Below are positions 52,565 to 63,575 of a stretch of 64,000 nt of DNA, piece after piece. The first letter of the stretch is position 1. Each line of letters starts with the position of its first letter. Position numbers and translations under genes: made by a program. This stretch comes from Lunularia cruciata (Eukaryota; Streptophyta; Marchantiopsida; Lunulariales; Lunulariaceae). The notes beneath the pieces were generated by a model that did no database searches, was not told the origin of the DNA, and saw only the letters and a program-made list of their open reading frames with translations. The DNA is taken from contig OX419757.1 in assembly GCA_948567375.1 (NCBI GenBank), positions 7,006,001 to 7,070,000 of the forward strand. The letters are read 5' to 3'.

Positions 52565-53190
52565 TCACCCCTTTACATCATATTGCTCACCCTCTTCCTC
52601 ATCCTTTGCATTATGGAATACTATATCCTCCTCCAATAGAATATCTGCTTGATCTCTACTACTTGCATATGACGCCTTGTCCTTACCCATGAAGGCTCTC
52701 TCCACAAAGACATGAGTGAGAATTTGCCCTATATCAGTCACCTTGAATCTTTGTCCATCTGGATGCTAAATCTGCCTCTTTAAAGCCAGTAGATCTGCCT
52801 CCATAGAAGACATAACCAACTCAATCCAATTGTAATCATGTACACTAGATCTTTTAAACTTTGATTTCATGTTCAATTTAATTTGTCCATGCACCACCTT
52901 AGGCCTCCTTGCCAAGACAAAGAAGGAAAACATCATCTGAAAAAAAGGAAAAAATGCTAGATATGCACACTATTATGCAAGATACCTATGTGTTGTCCTC
53001 TACATATTGGAAACCAATCCATTATTGAAATGTATAGGATAGAACTCTTCTCTGGTATTTGACCCCATGATAAAGCAAGTGCTTCATGAATCATGGCAAC
53101 ACACAAAGTGAACTCCCTTTCTCTAACTCTTGCCTTCTTTGTATCACAGTTCCATGCTAACACCAACTCAATGCATAAATGTACCTAAAG
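52565..53190 (-). pseudogene. Unrecognised minus-strand ORF relic with a possible short intron
   Basis: ATG 52937 opens 123 codons broken only by TAG 52768-52766; text such as FKVTDIGQILTHVFVERAF is ordinary, protein-like sequence. Just before it lies a long pyrimidine tract ending in CAG, a good splice acceptor. Further upstream an open stretch (53166-52990) ends at GTATCT. This would be an intron of roughly 50 nt, short for a plant. The family is not recognised. Confidence 0.35.
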
Positions 53191-55100
53191 AACCACACAC
53201 AAAAAGAAATATTGAACAAAGAAACCCAACTCATGTTTAACACAAGGGAAAGAAAAAATTTAGAATCAATATATGCTTGTATGCACTCATATGTGCTTTC
53301 CCTCAACTAGTATGTGCTAGAGCATGAAGCCATATTCCTTGGCCTGCCCTAGCATGCATCTGATTGCACTTGTATGCGCCTATATATGTCCATCTTTGCT
53401 AGGCCATTAACAAGTGCAATGGGTATGTGTTGGATTGCACTATGGATCTTGACTGTGCAATCTAGTACATGTTGGTCTATGCATCTATGTGCTTTGCACA
53501 TAGGAGGTCTTGAGTATGTGTTTAAACTTATCAAGCAGAGAGATTAAAAACTAATCAAGTAGATAAGATAAACAAAGCAAATGAAAGTGTAGAGAACAAG
53601 TAATGCTTATGTGGATTCAAATATACAATGCCAATTGCAATATTAAAGCCCCATTATGTCAAGATCTATCTCCTAAATCTCTTGGATAAAATCCTTGATC
53701 TGGTTTTCATCCATCTAACACCAACTAATGAAAGTCATGCAATCATGGAGGGTGTGGAAATTTATCACCAAGTCTCCCTCATGGAAAGCTTCCATATTCT
53801 CCTCATCCATCCCTTGTAGTTATAGGCAAACTGCTGCAATATGTGCCTTTGAAAGGCTCTAAACTCGGAAATTTGTCTCCCAAAGCCTTTTTTCCTGCAC
53901 TTGAATGTCCTTTTTTCATAGAATGTTCACATTGACAATGAATGAGTGATTTGAACTCATTTCTTTGAACCCAATTCCACCTTCTTTCTTTGGGTATTTT
54001 GTCTTCCTCTTTGCAACTCTCTCTCTCTCTTGTCTTCCTAATCTCTTGTTCCTTTCTCTTCCCTTGATATTTCTCTTCCTTTCCCCTCTTGATATTTTTA
54101 TTCCTCAAAAATTCTCTCCTCCACTCTTAATAGTTGTTTTCTTTTGTTCATATTCCTATCTCCTCTTGATATTTCTCTCCCAGTAATCCTAGTCTTCTCT
54201 TTCTCATAAATTTCCTTGAAAACTATCCAACATGTATGTGATGCCTCATCTCTTTCCAAAGTACACCTTTTTCTTTCAACTTAATTAGTTTAATTAATGA
54301 GAATGAAGAAATAGTTAGTCAATAGGAAAAAGTGAGGCTTATTATTTTTTGCCCTCCACCTTGAGAGGAAGTGCATCTTCAAGAGAAAAGATGACACAAA
54401 AGGAATGTACGGTGGATCTAGATGAAGAGCATGGAATATGGCTCTTCAATAAAGAAGGCTATCAAACAAAGAAAACTTTGACAAGGAAACCCTTTGCCTT
54501 GAGATATCTTTGTCTTGAAAAGAGACCTTCATCCTAAGATGACCTTTGGCCAAAAATACCATTTAGCCTAGAACACCCTTGGCCTGAAATTCAATGAGTA
54601 AATGTGACAATGATAGATCAAGAACTATAGTTGATGACCATTCAATTGTACTAACCACTCACATGTACAATGAGCAATTGCTTACCAAAGAGCAAACCAA
54701 CCAAAAACTTGTAATGGTTGGGCCATCCCCTTAAATATCCCTATTGGGCTTAGATCCTTTCTATATTTTTCAGAGTTAACCAGGGCAAGACCAGTTAGGA
54801 TTTTCTCACCCTTGGCAAGAAGTTCCTACACTTAGGAATTCAAATTTTGATTATGTGAGGGGGATTTGGAAGTGTGAGGAGGATTTGGAAGTGTGAGACA
54901 AAGTGGGAAGAATGAGAGGATTGAAAGGAAAGGAGGTATCAATCCCTCAAGGGCTAAGGAAGATGAGAAGAATGCTTGAGTTTACAATCAAGTCCTCATG
55001 ATTGGTTAAATGGGTGTTACATTATATATAAGAATTAGTCCGCAATTAGAAGTTGGAGTTCTTGTTGTGGAATTAGGAGTTAAGTGATCATGCAGTGTTG
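53191..55100. other. Intergenic DNA, no gene recognised
   Basis: Pyrimidine-rich stretches (53960-54190, with CTCTCT runs) generate long low-complexity ORFs on both strands (54108-53803 and 53965-54186). From 54480 to 54600 words such as CCTTGGCC and CCTTTGGCC repeat. No domain. Confidence 0.4.
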
Positions 55101-57160
55101 CATGAGATTAAGGAAAGTTGTGATCATGGAGACCATGAGAGAGAATCTCTTTTCTTGGACAGAGGAACATTGGTAGAGAGTGCTAGAGCCTACAAATTCT
55201 CCTCCAAATGCTATTACTTTAGATAGTACTTGGACTTGCCTTGACCTAGCTCTCAAAGCTAAGTTCAAGGATGACAAAACAAAAATAAGTTGGTTTGTCC
55301 TTGGAATAAAAGATCCTACCAAAATGATCTTGGTAGAATCAATAATGAAGTTGTCAAGTCTCAACAGACAACTTACTTGAATAATAGTAAGGTAATCTAT
55401 TTTTAGTACCTATACCAAGGAAGACCTATCAATTGGGTTGCAACATTTTGAGTGGTTAGGGGGGAAGCAAGCTTGCACAAAACATGAAAAAAGAAGGTGG
55501 GTGACTTTGCATCTGCTTTCATTGTCCATTTCTACTTGGAGATGGATTTGTTGACCCTAGTTGAGAAGGAGAAGTATCTTTATGACTTCTTCCTTGCATA
55601 ACATTCTGAGTAGCATCACAAAAGAGCAATGATGGTGTAGAAATATGCCAAGGTGGACATAGAATTTACCCACATAGGGATATATTTTGTGATGAAGAAA
55701 GCATACAACATGTTTGGATCTAAGAAGCAAGGGCAGCAAGAGATTGCAGCAAAACTTGTAATCAAGAAGAGACTTGCAATGTTTCTAGGCCAAAAGTGAT
55801 GGTTACAAAGAGGACAAGGAGGATCCTTGTGGAGGAAGTAGTAGAGGAAAAAGGTGGCATTGGACCCACCACTAGTAAGCAATCATTCACTAGGATTGTC
55901 ATTTCTTTGGACAAGGAGGTGTCCAAGGACCAAGGTGGAGAAGTACAATTGACACCTGGTCCAAACTCTTCTAGGGACAAAGAGTAATCTTCCTTTCAAA
56001 GAAAAAACAACTATTCAAAGAAGATTTGAGGAAGAAGTTAGACCTTCCAGCTGCATAAACATTCTGGTTGAGAGCCTAGAGGATGGCAAGTTTTTCTTTG
56101 TTCCCACCTGTGGGAGATGTAGAATTACAAGAAGAATGAGTGCTTATGGGAGAAGAAGTAATTGATGTAGAAGAAGTAGCAAATGATACATGCTCTTGCT
56201 AGGCTATGGGGGACTTTAGGTTGAAGATGCAGTCCAAGTAAGGACTTCAGCCAAAAGGTGAGCCATAGAATGAAGGATCTTCCAAGATCCAAGCACTCAC
56301 ATTGACACGGCAGAAACTTGAGCAAGTCAAACCCATGCTCTTTGTCAAGATTGAGAGGGAGGACATTGGATCTTTAGCCTTTGTTAGAGTGGTAAAGGAA
56401 GCTAGCTTGAGTAGGAAAGATGTTGCTTCAGTCTTTGTGGTGCCAATTTCCACGTTGGTCATATACACATAAGGCCCGGTGTTAGAGTTGATGAAGCATC
56501 TTCTTTCCATGTATAAAGAATGTCATGGGAAGATTATGGATTATGTTACCCTTCTCAGTCATCTCCACCAATTAGTACAAGGAGTGGTCCATGAACAAAT
56601 ACAACCATAAGACAAATTGGTAGAAGTTTGTGCTCAATGCTTGGAGATGGGGAAAAGAATTAAAAATTTGGCTCAAGAAGCAACCAAGCTCAGGGAAGAA
56701 GGGTAGCCTTGGAAGGGAATATACAAGAGGAAAAAGATCTTAAGGAAGAAGAAGCACACCATAAGATTGAGGAAGAGGTAAAGGCTTAAGTGGAAGAAAT
56801 CAATGTGCTAAAGGAAGAAGTTAACAAGGTAAAGGTGGCCCTTGTTGCAATAGAAGTATGATATCAAGAGGAGCTGCAAGTGGCCAATTTTTATGTAAAG
56901 AAGCTCATGAAGAACATCAAGAAGGAGGAAGAATGGAATAAAGATAGAGTAGCCATTCGGGAGGAGATCTTGGTTGAGATGAAAGAAATTTGTACAGAGC
57001 TCAACTTGGAGAAGACCGCAATTTGGGTAAGGGTGAAGATGACAAGATACCAACTTGTGGGAATTGTGGAGGAGGTAGTGAAGTCCTCCTTGGAGAAGTT
57101 GAAGGCTAAGGATTCTAGATCCCAAGCGCACACTCCAATTGCAAAGGTATAAATAGATGA
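55101..57160 (+). pseudogene. Plus-strand relic of an unrecognised coiled-coil protein
   Basis: Semi-open plus-strand text: 55180-55380 (includes TWTCLDLALKAKFKDDKTK), 55796-55987 and 56880-57152 (Lys/Glu-rich, predicted coiled coil, with KKLMKNIKKEEEWNKDR). Frameshifts lie between the pieces. No family recognised. Some mobile-element proteins look like this, but nothing here proves it. Confidence 0.35.
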
Positions 57161-57514
57161 GTGTTTGTAACAACTCGCCAATCAACAACTTATGCACACC
57201 TCAAAGAAATTAAAAGACACTATTGAATGAGATTACAGGGTACTAAGAGAGGATAGATTTTTTGATTAAAGTTTGTAAGGGCAAAGGTAGTTCCTTGTAT
57301 TAAATTTTAAGACAAAGATATTCTTGCCAAAAGGAAATAGGTAGAAATATGTCAAATATAAAACATACCTTTGGCCTATAACTATCTTCAGCCTTAGAAG
57401 GTCTTTAGCCTGACATAATTTATAGACTACACACAAATTTTGTAGCCAAAGATTTTGGGATTGTAAATTGCACTTAGAGTAAATGACAAATAGTAGTTGT
57501 GATTGGTTGTGGAT
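57161..57514. other. AT-rich spacer
   Basis: No gene or repeat seen between the coiled-coil relic and the LTR fragment. Confidence 0.5.
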
Positions 57515-57718
57515 TGTAATACCAAGAGCTAGCCATATGATCTAGATGTGAAATTTGGTTTGGTAACATCTAGAATGATGTTATAGATGATGGAAATATC
57601 ACCAAAAGAGTACTTCTACTAATAGTGTAGAAACTATAATAGACTTGAAAATCTTAGAACCAAAAGCTAGACATATGATTTAAAGGTGAGAATTGGTTTG
57701 GTAACATATGGAAGGATG
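57515..57718 (+). repeat. LTR fragment of chromovirus family B, opposite orientation
   Basis: TGTAATACCAAGAGCTAGCC onward is the reverse complement of about 58240-58457, with scattered differences and one shorter segment. It stops at GGATG, where the full-length family-B element begins. It is the left part of an LTR split by that insertion; the other part should lie beyond the window. Confidence 0.9.
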
Positions 57719-58457
57719 TGTAATACTCTGAGGACAAGAGAAGAGAGAAAACACAGATTGCACTCTCAAACATTCGATGCCCCAAGGGAGCACCTTCTCT
57801 TTATTATATAGACAAAGAGGATCTCCTCCAAGGAAGCTCCACCATAGGATTAGAGACACATATAGGTGACATGTCAGCAAGCTCCACCCTTGGATTACTT
57901 ACTTGGATGGGTGACCTGTCTGGTCTAGGTCCTATCTGATTGGTCAAACAAGCTTTGACCAAAGGGAATCTTTTAGGGAATCTTCCTGTAAGAATCTCAA
58001 GATCATGTGAGTAAGGTACCGTTGGAAAGCTCTTGATGAGACAAAGCAAGGGGGAGGGAAAGCAAACCTTTCCTCCGTTGGGGGGGAGACTTGCACATTT
58101 TTGAGGCCTAATTCATCCGTTTAGGCCTCCAAAATTGCCTTCAAAGATTTCAGGCATATTTCGGTTCCTATTCTATTAGTAGAAGTCCCCTTTTGGTGAT
58201 ACCTCTTTTTGATCTATTTAGTCTATCATGTGTAACATCCTTCCAGATGTTACCAAACCAATTCTCACCTTTAAATCATATGTCTAGCTATTGGTTCTAA
58301 GGTTCTCAAGTCTATTTCAGTTTCTGCCCTATTAGTAGAAGTACTCTTTTGGTGATACTTCTATCTGATCTATTTTGAACATCATGTATAACATCATTCC
58401 AGATGTTACCAAACCAAATTTCACATCTAGATCATATGGCTAACCCTTGGTATTACA
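57719..58457 (-). repeat. 3' LTR of chromovirus B
   Basis: 739 bp with 8-bp inverted ends TGTAATAC/GTATTACA. It contains an internal tandem duplication of about 156 bp (units starting near 58150 and 58306, each with TATTAGTAGAAGT and CCAGATGTTACCAAACCAA). Confidence 0.93.
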
Positions 58458-58470
58458 AACCTCCCTCCTT

Positions 58471-58692
58471 TTAAGACGCAACGTCCTTGTTGTGCAATTG
58501 TTGCTCAAATGCTTGCACCAACACCGGTGCATGTGCCAAATTGGCAGCGGGTTCCCAGGTTGCTTCATAGAGGGGGTAACCTTTCCATTGTACTAGATAT
58601 TCCACCCGTGGATGGCGAGTACCACGCATGCACTTTTGGAGAATCCGCTCCACTTCATATTCCTCTATGCCATCAATGAGTGACGGACAAGG
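58471..58692 (-). pseudogene. Chromodomain of chromovirus B
   Basis: YEVERILQKCMRG, then VEYLVQWKGYPLYEATWEP and LAHAPVLVQAFEQQ: a complete chromodomain at the polyprotein C-terminus, ending at 58471. It is separated from the integrase by TGA (58695-58693), where CGA is expected. Confidence 0.9.
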
Positions 58693-59853
58693 TCAAATGT
58701 CCTGTGTGGAAGGACCTTGGCCTGATCGGGGAGCATATCTGCATAGTAGGGAGACATGGAACACTGGATGGATCTTCATGTGTGGTGGTAGCTCAAGGTG
58801 ATAGGCCACAGCACCGATGCAACGAAGAATCAAGAAAGGCCCAATAAAACAAGGTCTGAGCTTACGAGATCCAACTAATGTGAGGTTGGTTGTCAATAGC
58901 CACACTTGATCCCCAACATTGAACTCCATGTGCCAATGGTGGGCATCAACATATTTCTTTTGTTGATTTTGCACAATCTGTAACCTGTGCTTAGCGCTCT
59001 CCACACCTTGTTGGATTCTAGAAACAAATGTGTTGACTGCATCAACCTTGGTAGTCACTGGACGGATCTTCATCAACCTAAAAGGTGTGAAGGGATGCTC
59101 ACCATACATGATGAAGAACGGAGTGGCTTGAGTGGACACATTCATTGAATTGTTGTAAGCGAATTCCACCAACGGTAATAGGGTGTCCCACCTCTCTTGC
59201 TCTTCTAAGGTGAAGCCGCGTAACATTTCTTCAATCGTGCGATTAGCCTGCTTTTTTTGGCCATCTGTTTGTGGGTGGTAAGCTGTGGACATGGCCAACT
59301 TGGTTTTGAAGAAACCAAAGAGTGTTTGCCAAAACAAACTGGTGAATTAGGTGCCTCTATCGGTGATGAGTACTCGAGACAAGCCATGGTGAGCAAAGAC
59401 TGCATCTAAGTATAGTTGAGCTAGTTGTGGAGCAGTCACCTCCTTGGTGGTAGGGCGTACATGAATCATTTTGTTGAGCCGGTCCACAAAGACCACAATG
59501 GAATCAAACCCTGAGGTGGTCTTGGGTAATTCATAGACGAGATCCATACTCACTTGTTCCCAACGTTAGGTAGGAGTGGAGAGAGGTTGAAGGAGCCCTG
59601 CATGAGCTTGATTAGAAGCTTTGTTCTGTTGACAAAGTAGGCAGCTATGCACATAGTCCATCACGTCGTTGCTCATCTTGGGCCAATAGTAATGGCGCTT
59701 GACTGCATCCAAGGTCTTGTCCACTCCGACATGAGCTGCAATGGCCGAATCATGACATTCTACTAGAACGGTGGTGCGTAATTCTGGTACATTTGGGATC
59801 CATAATCTGCCATCCCGAAAGGTGAGTCCTTGGGTGCTGGTGACACCTTTGGA
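58693..59853 (-). pseudogene. Integrase of chromovirus B
   Basis: HHCC zinc domain (HVGVDKTLDAVKRHYYW to CLLCQQ, about 59735-59620). Then VSMDLVYELP (first Asp, 59553 on), LITDRGT (second Asp) and an AYHPQTDGQKKQANR block, where the catalytic Glu position of DGQ-x-E reads Lys. C-terminal HPVFHVSLL follows. TAA codons at about 59567 and 59348-59346 replace expected CAA. The missing Glu would inactivate it even without the stops. Confidence 0.85.
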
Positions 59854-60687
59854 CTATTGCGCTTCGACAATCTGTGGATCAGTTTTTGTAGCAACTAGAA
59901 TCTCTTGCCAAAATTCAGGGTTAATCTTAACCTTTGCCACCAAGTTGTTGGCCATTGGCATGCGGGTGAATGCATCTGCAAGTTGCTTCTTACCTTCCAC
60001 GTAGGTGATTGTCATGTTGAAGCATTGTTGCCACTCTGCCCACTGAATTTGGCGACGAGATAGATCCTTTTGCGTCTCGAGGTAGACTAGAGGTTTGTGG
60101 TCTGTCTCTACTACAAATGCCTTCTCGCCTAGGTAGTGCTTCCAATGCTTGGTTGCTAGAACAATGGCCAGCTCTTCTCGTTCTGTGGTGTGGTAGTTGC
60201 GCTCTGCCGGTAACAACTTTCGAGAGAAATATGCAATTGGGTGCCATCTGTCATGCCACTCTTGTTGTAGGACTGCTCCTACTGCTACGCCTGATGCATC
60301 TATAGCCAACTTGATTGGACGTTTTGGGTCATACCACTTCAAGATTGGTGCATGTAGCAAGGCGGCCTTCAATTCTTGAAAGGCCAACTCTTGTGCAGTT
60401 CTCCATGTCCACTTCTTCCCCTTGCCAAGTAGTGCCGTTAAAGGTTGTGCAACCTTGGAGAAGTCCTTGACAAATCTACAATAGAATCCTGTCAACCCCA
60501 AGAAGCTCTTAAGTTGAGTCTGATCTTCTGGAGCACTCCATTTTTGAATGAACTCTATTTTATCTATCAATACTTGAATGCCCTCTACACTTACTCTATG
60601 CCCTAAGTAGTCTACTTCAGACTTGACAAACTCACACTTTGAGATTTTGGCGTACAATTGATTCTGTCTTAGAATCTAGAGGACCTC
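59854..60687 (-). pseudogene. RT thumb and RNase H of chromovirus B
   Basis: An open 267-codon stretch from 60657: CEFVKSEVDYLGHRVS, KSFLGLTGFYCRFVKDFS, then RNase H with AIDASGVAVGAVLQQ, ERNYHTTEREELAIV, ETDHKPLVYL and DAFTRMP. It ends at TAG (59856-59854), probably from CAG. TGA and TAG near 60686 and 60674 separate it from the RT palm. Confidence 0.88.
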
Positions 60688-61164
60688 TCATAGATGTTGT
60701 TTGTGTTCTATCATCGTGCTACTATATACTAAGATATCATCTAAGAAGACGATAACAGACTTATCCAAGTATAGACAAAATATGTCATTCATTAGACTCA
60801 TGAAAGTGGCAAGCGCATTGGTGAGGCCAAAAGGCATCACAAGATACTCAAAGTGGCCATACCTGGTTTGAAAGGTAGTTTTGTACACATCCTCCTCTGC
60901 AATTTGGATTTGATTGTAACCGCTCCGCAAGTCCAGTTTGGTGAAGTATCTCGCTCCATGGAGTTGATCAAACAGGTCATCCATGCAAGGTAAGGGGTAT
61001 TTGTTCTTCATTGTTTGCTGATTGAGACCCCGATAGTCAATGCACATGCGCATTGTACCATCCTTCTTCTTCACAAACAAGACAGGGGCCCCATATAGTG
61101 ATACGCTAGGTTGGATGAACCATTTCTGTAGCATCTCCTCAATTTGAGTCTTACACTCCTCCAA
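60688..61164 (-). pseudogene. Reverse transcriptase palm of chromovirus B
   Basis: An open 158-codon block: [56 protein letters not shown] and the catalytic [10 protein letters not shown]. Both aspartates are present. It is preceded by a frameshift near 61165-61195, because the upstream segment (61480-61193) ends in another frame. Confidence 0.9.
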
Positions 61165-61760
61165 CTCATCAGGTGATAGGCGATATGGGGCCTTACAAGG
61201 AGGTGTCTTCCCCGGGAGTCTCTTTTTTGTGATCTACTCGTCTTTTAGGTGGTAATCCTGAGAGTAGATCATTGGGAAAGACATCTTGAAACTCATCCAC
61301 TACATCCTTCAATTTCTCAGGAATTTTTCCAGTGAGTTGTGCACTCTGGACTTCTCTTATTAGACCCATAAAACATCTATTGGTCTTACAGACAGTTGTC
61401 GTCCCTACGACATATAGAGGCAGTTTCTGCCTGTGTGATTTTTCTTTAACCCCAATGATTGACCATTGATGGGTTCTCACTACTTTCTTCCTCTAATCTA
61501 CCATTGGGTTGTACTGCTCTATCCATGGCATGTCTAAAATTGCATCATAATGGGCTAACTGTATCACTCGCCACTCAATTGCCTCCTGATATTCTCCTAC
61601 AGAGAGGGTTACACGTCTAGGTAATGATTCAATCCTCTCTGTTTGCCCATTTGGTAACTCTACTTCTTCACTTCCATCTCTCTCTAGATCCATTCCAATC
61701 TTATTGCAACAAAGCGAGACAAGAAATTCTCTGCTGCTCTTGGATCTATTAATACTCTCA
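61165..61760 (-). pseudogene. Protease region and pre-RT segment of chromovirus B
   Basis: LIDPRAAENFLS (about 61760-61720) stands where LIDSGATHNF-type active sites are found, so the catalytic Asp-Ser/Thr-Gly is lost. AILDMPWIEQYNP and LKDVVDEFQDVFP (a pre-RT motif) follow. Stops lie near 61690-61720 and at 61493. Confidence 0.75.
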
Positions 61761-61989
61761 CTTGATTACCTTCTAGGATTCCATTCACAACAATCAATTG
61801 TGAGGTTGCCTTTCGGGATCTTTGCGCATTATTCTTCTTCCTTCCCTCGCTTCTTTGCTTCCTTATTGAGCCAGTAAGGCCGCAAGGTACATTTACTGGT
61901 GATCTTTGTTTTCCGAAGTGGTTTCCACCTCCTCCTCGTCAATGTGCCTCTCCATGTTGTTCAAAGATTGCTTGTACAAAGGCCGAGGG

Positions 61990-62972
61990 CCTCTAGGGAA
62001 ACGAGTGCAACAATTGGTAGATATGTGCCCAATACGGCCACAATTGTAACAACGGTGTTGTTCTCCTTGAGTCCCTTCTCCTTGTGGGACTCCATCTCTT
62101 TGTTCTTCTACCCATCCCCGTTCTCCTTGAAGCGGCCGTGCTCCTCAATCTCGGAATCAAAGGTTGCCCAATTCCATCGGTACTGGTCCACCCATGTGTG
62201 GCATTTCTGTGCGATAATGTTGAGGTGGAACTACTCCTTCACCTCCACCTAATGCTCTTGCTATTCTTTGCGCACAAGCAATGGCTTCAAATACCGTGCA
62301 AGGGTTTTGCACCATGACTTCTTGGCAAATCCGCTCTTTCAACCCTCGTTTGAAATTGTCGAGAGCCTCTACTGGACTCATGTCGGTAATTGCCACTTGT
62401 AGATCCAGAAATGCCTCCACATACTCTTGTACGCTATTCTTCTGTCTCAATCCCCATAGTCAAGTTCGAGCCATCTGCACAGAATCCACTGATTGGAAAT
62501 TCTTCAACAATCCTTCTTGCATTGCTGTCCATGTGACCTCCCTTCTCTCCACCAGCATGGATCATTCCCAAGCATCATACCATGTGAGGGCTTTATCGGT
62601 CAAGTACCCACATGCAACCACGCTTGTAGCATGCTCTGTGATCTCTGTTGAGAACAATCAGAAATATCAATTCATTCTCAAGATCCAATTTTCCACTACT
62701 CTCATTGTATACTGCTCCTTGTAACGCTCGATGTTGCAGGTCTTCTTCATCCGAAGTAGCAATGTGGCTTCACCGTTGATAGGGTTCGTAGGCACGGGTG
62801 CCTCTCCAAGCACTTCAGTCACAGGTACAGGGTTTTGAGATGGCTCTTCTTCTTGCATGGCTTGATCGTTCCTCAGGATCTGCACTTGACTTTGTAATGT
62901 CTCCATGGTCATCTTAATCTCTCAAAATTCATTCTACATTCCTTGCACCAGCTCTTGCAACTACGGATCCAT
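61990..62972 (-). pseudogene. Gag and zinc knuckle of chromovirus B
   Basis: The start is ATG 62972. TAG 62963-62961, TAG 62936-62934 and TGA 62924-62922 fall in the first 17 codons. Then comes gag text with KALTWYDAW and a longer open stretch 62450-62157 (SVQEYVEAFLDLQVAI to PVPMELGNL). The CCHC zinc knuckle CYNCGRIGHISTNC lies at about 62055-62014. Most stops can be read as CAG to TAG or CGA to TGA. Confidence 0.85.
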
Positions 62973-63563
62973 GGTTCCTGCAACACCCAATTGCTAACAT
63001 CTACTTCAATACAGAGTCAATATAATCACTCTGGAAGGCGCACAAACTATCGGAACTACCATTGGGACCTTAGAAGCTATCACTCATTGATAATACTCCT
63101 CACCAAAATTCCTAACCACAAAATCTCTAAACATCACTTTTGGCCTTACTACATAACGGATTTCTACTTGAGTGTTGAAAGGGAGAGGATTTGGGACATT
63201 CATATCCATATTATCATAATAGAATGTAGATCGTCAAATCCCACTCTCAGTTATATATCACCATAGGTAGAATCACCGGGTTTGGTGAGTTCATCACTCT
63301 ATCCATGAATTCCGCACCAAAGTGATAAACTAGCGATACCCTCATCTGCTCACGCTGGATGTACATAACCTTGATGTGGAATAGGTTTGAGAATGGAAAA
63401 CTAGGTGCGGGAAATTGTCCCCCCGGCGCATCCATCCCATCCGCTCTCTAAAATCCTTCCTAAGTCTAGCAATTACTCTATGTTCTCCACCTCACATTAC
63501 TCAGTTTCAGTAGTTCGTGCTATTCCAAGAGGGGTGATCCACTCTCTTGGACTAGAACACTCG
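62973..63563 (-). other. Leader of chromovirus B
   Basis: About 590 bp between primer site and gag start. A short minus-strand ORF (63435-63247) has no recognised motif. Nothing else seen. Confidence 0.5.
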
Positions 63564-63575
63564 CTCTGATATCAT
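63564..63575 (-). promoter_or_regulatory. Primer-binding site, initiator-Met type
   Basis: On the minus strand TGATATCAGAGC lies next to the 5' LTR (the 63576 edge). It differs from TGGTATCAGAGC at one position. Confidence 0.8.

Noticed and set aside
53803-54108. Charged minus-strand ORF rich in Arg/Lys/Glu
   Set aside because: Produced by a CT-rich low-complexity tract; the plus strand is open as well.
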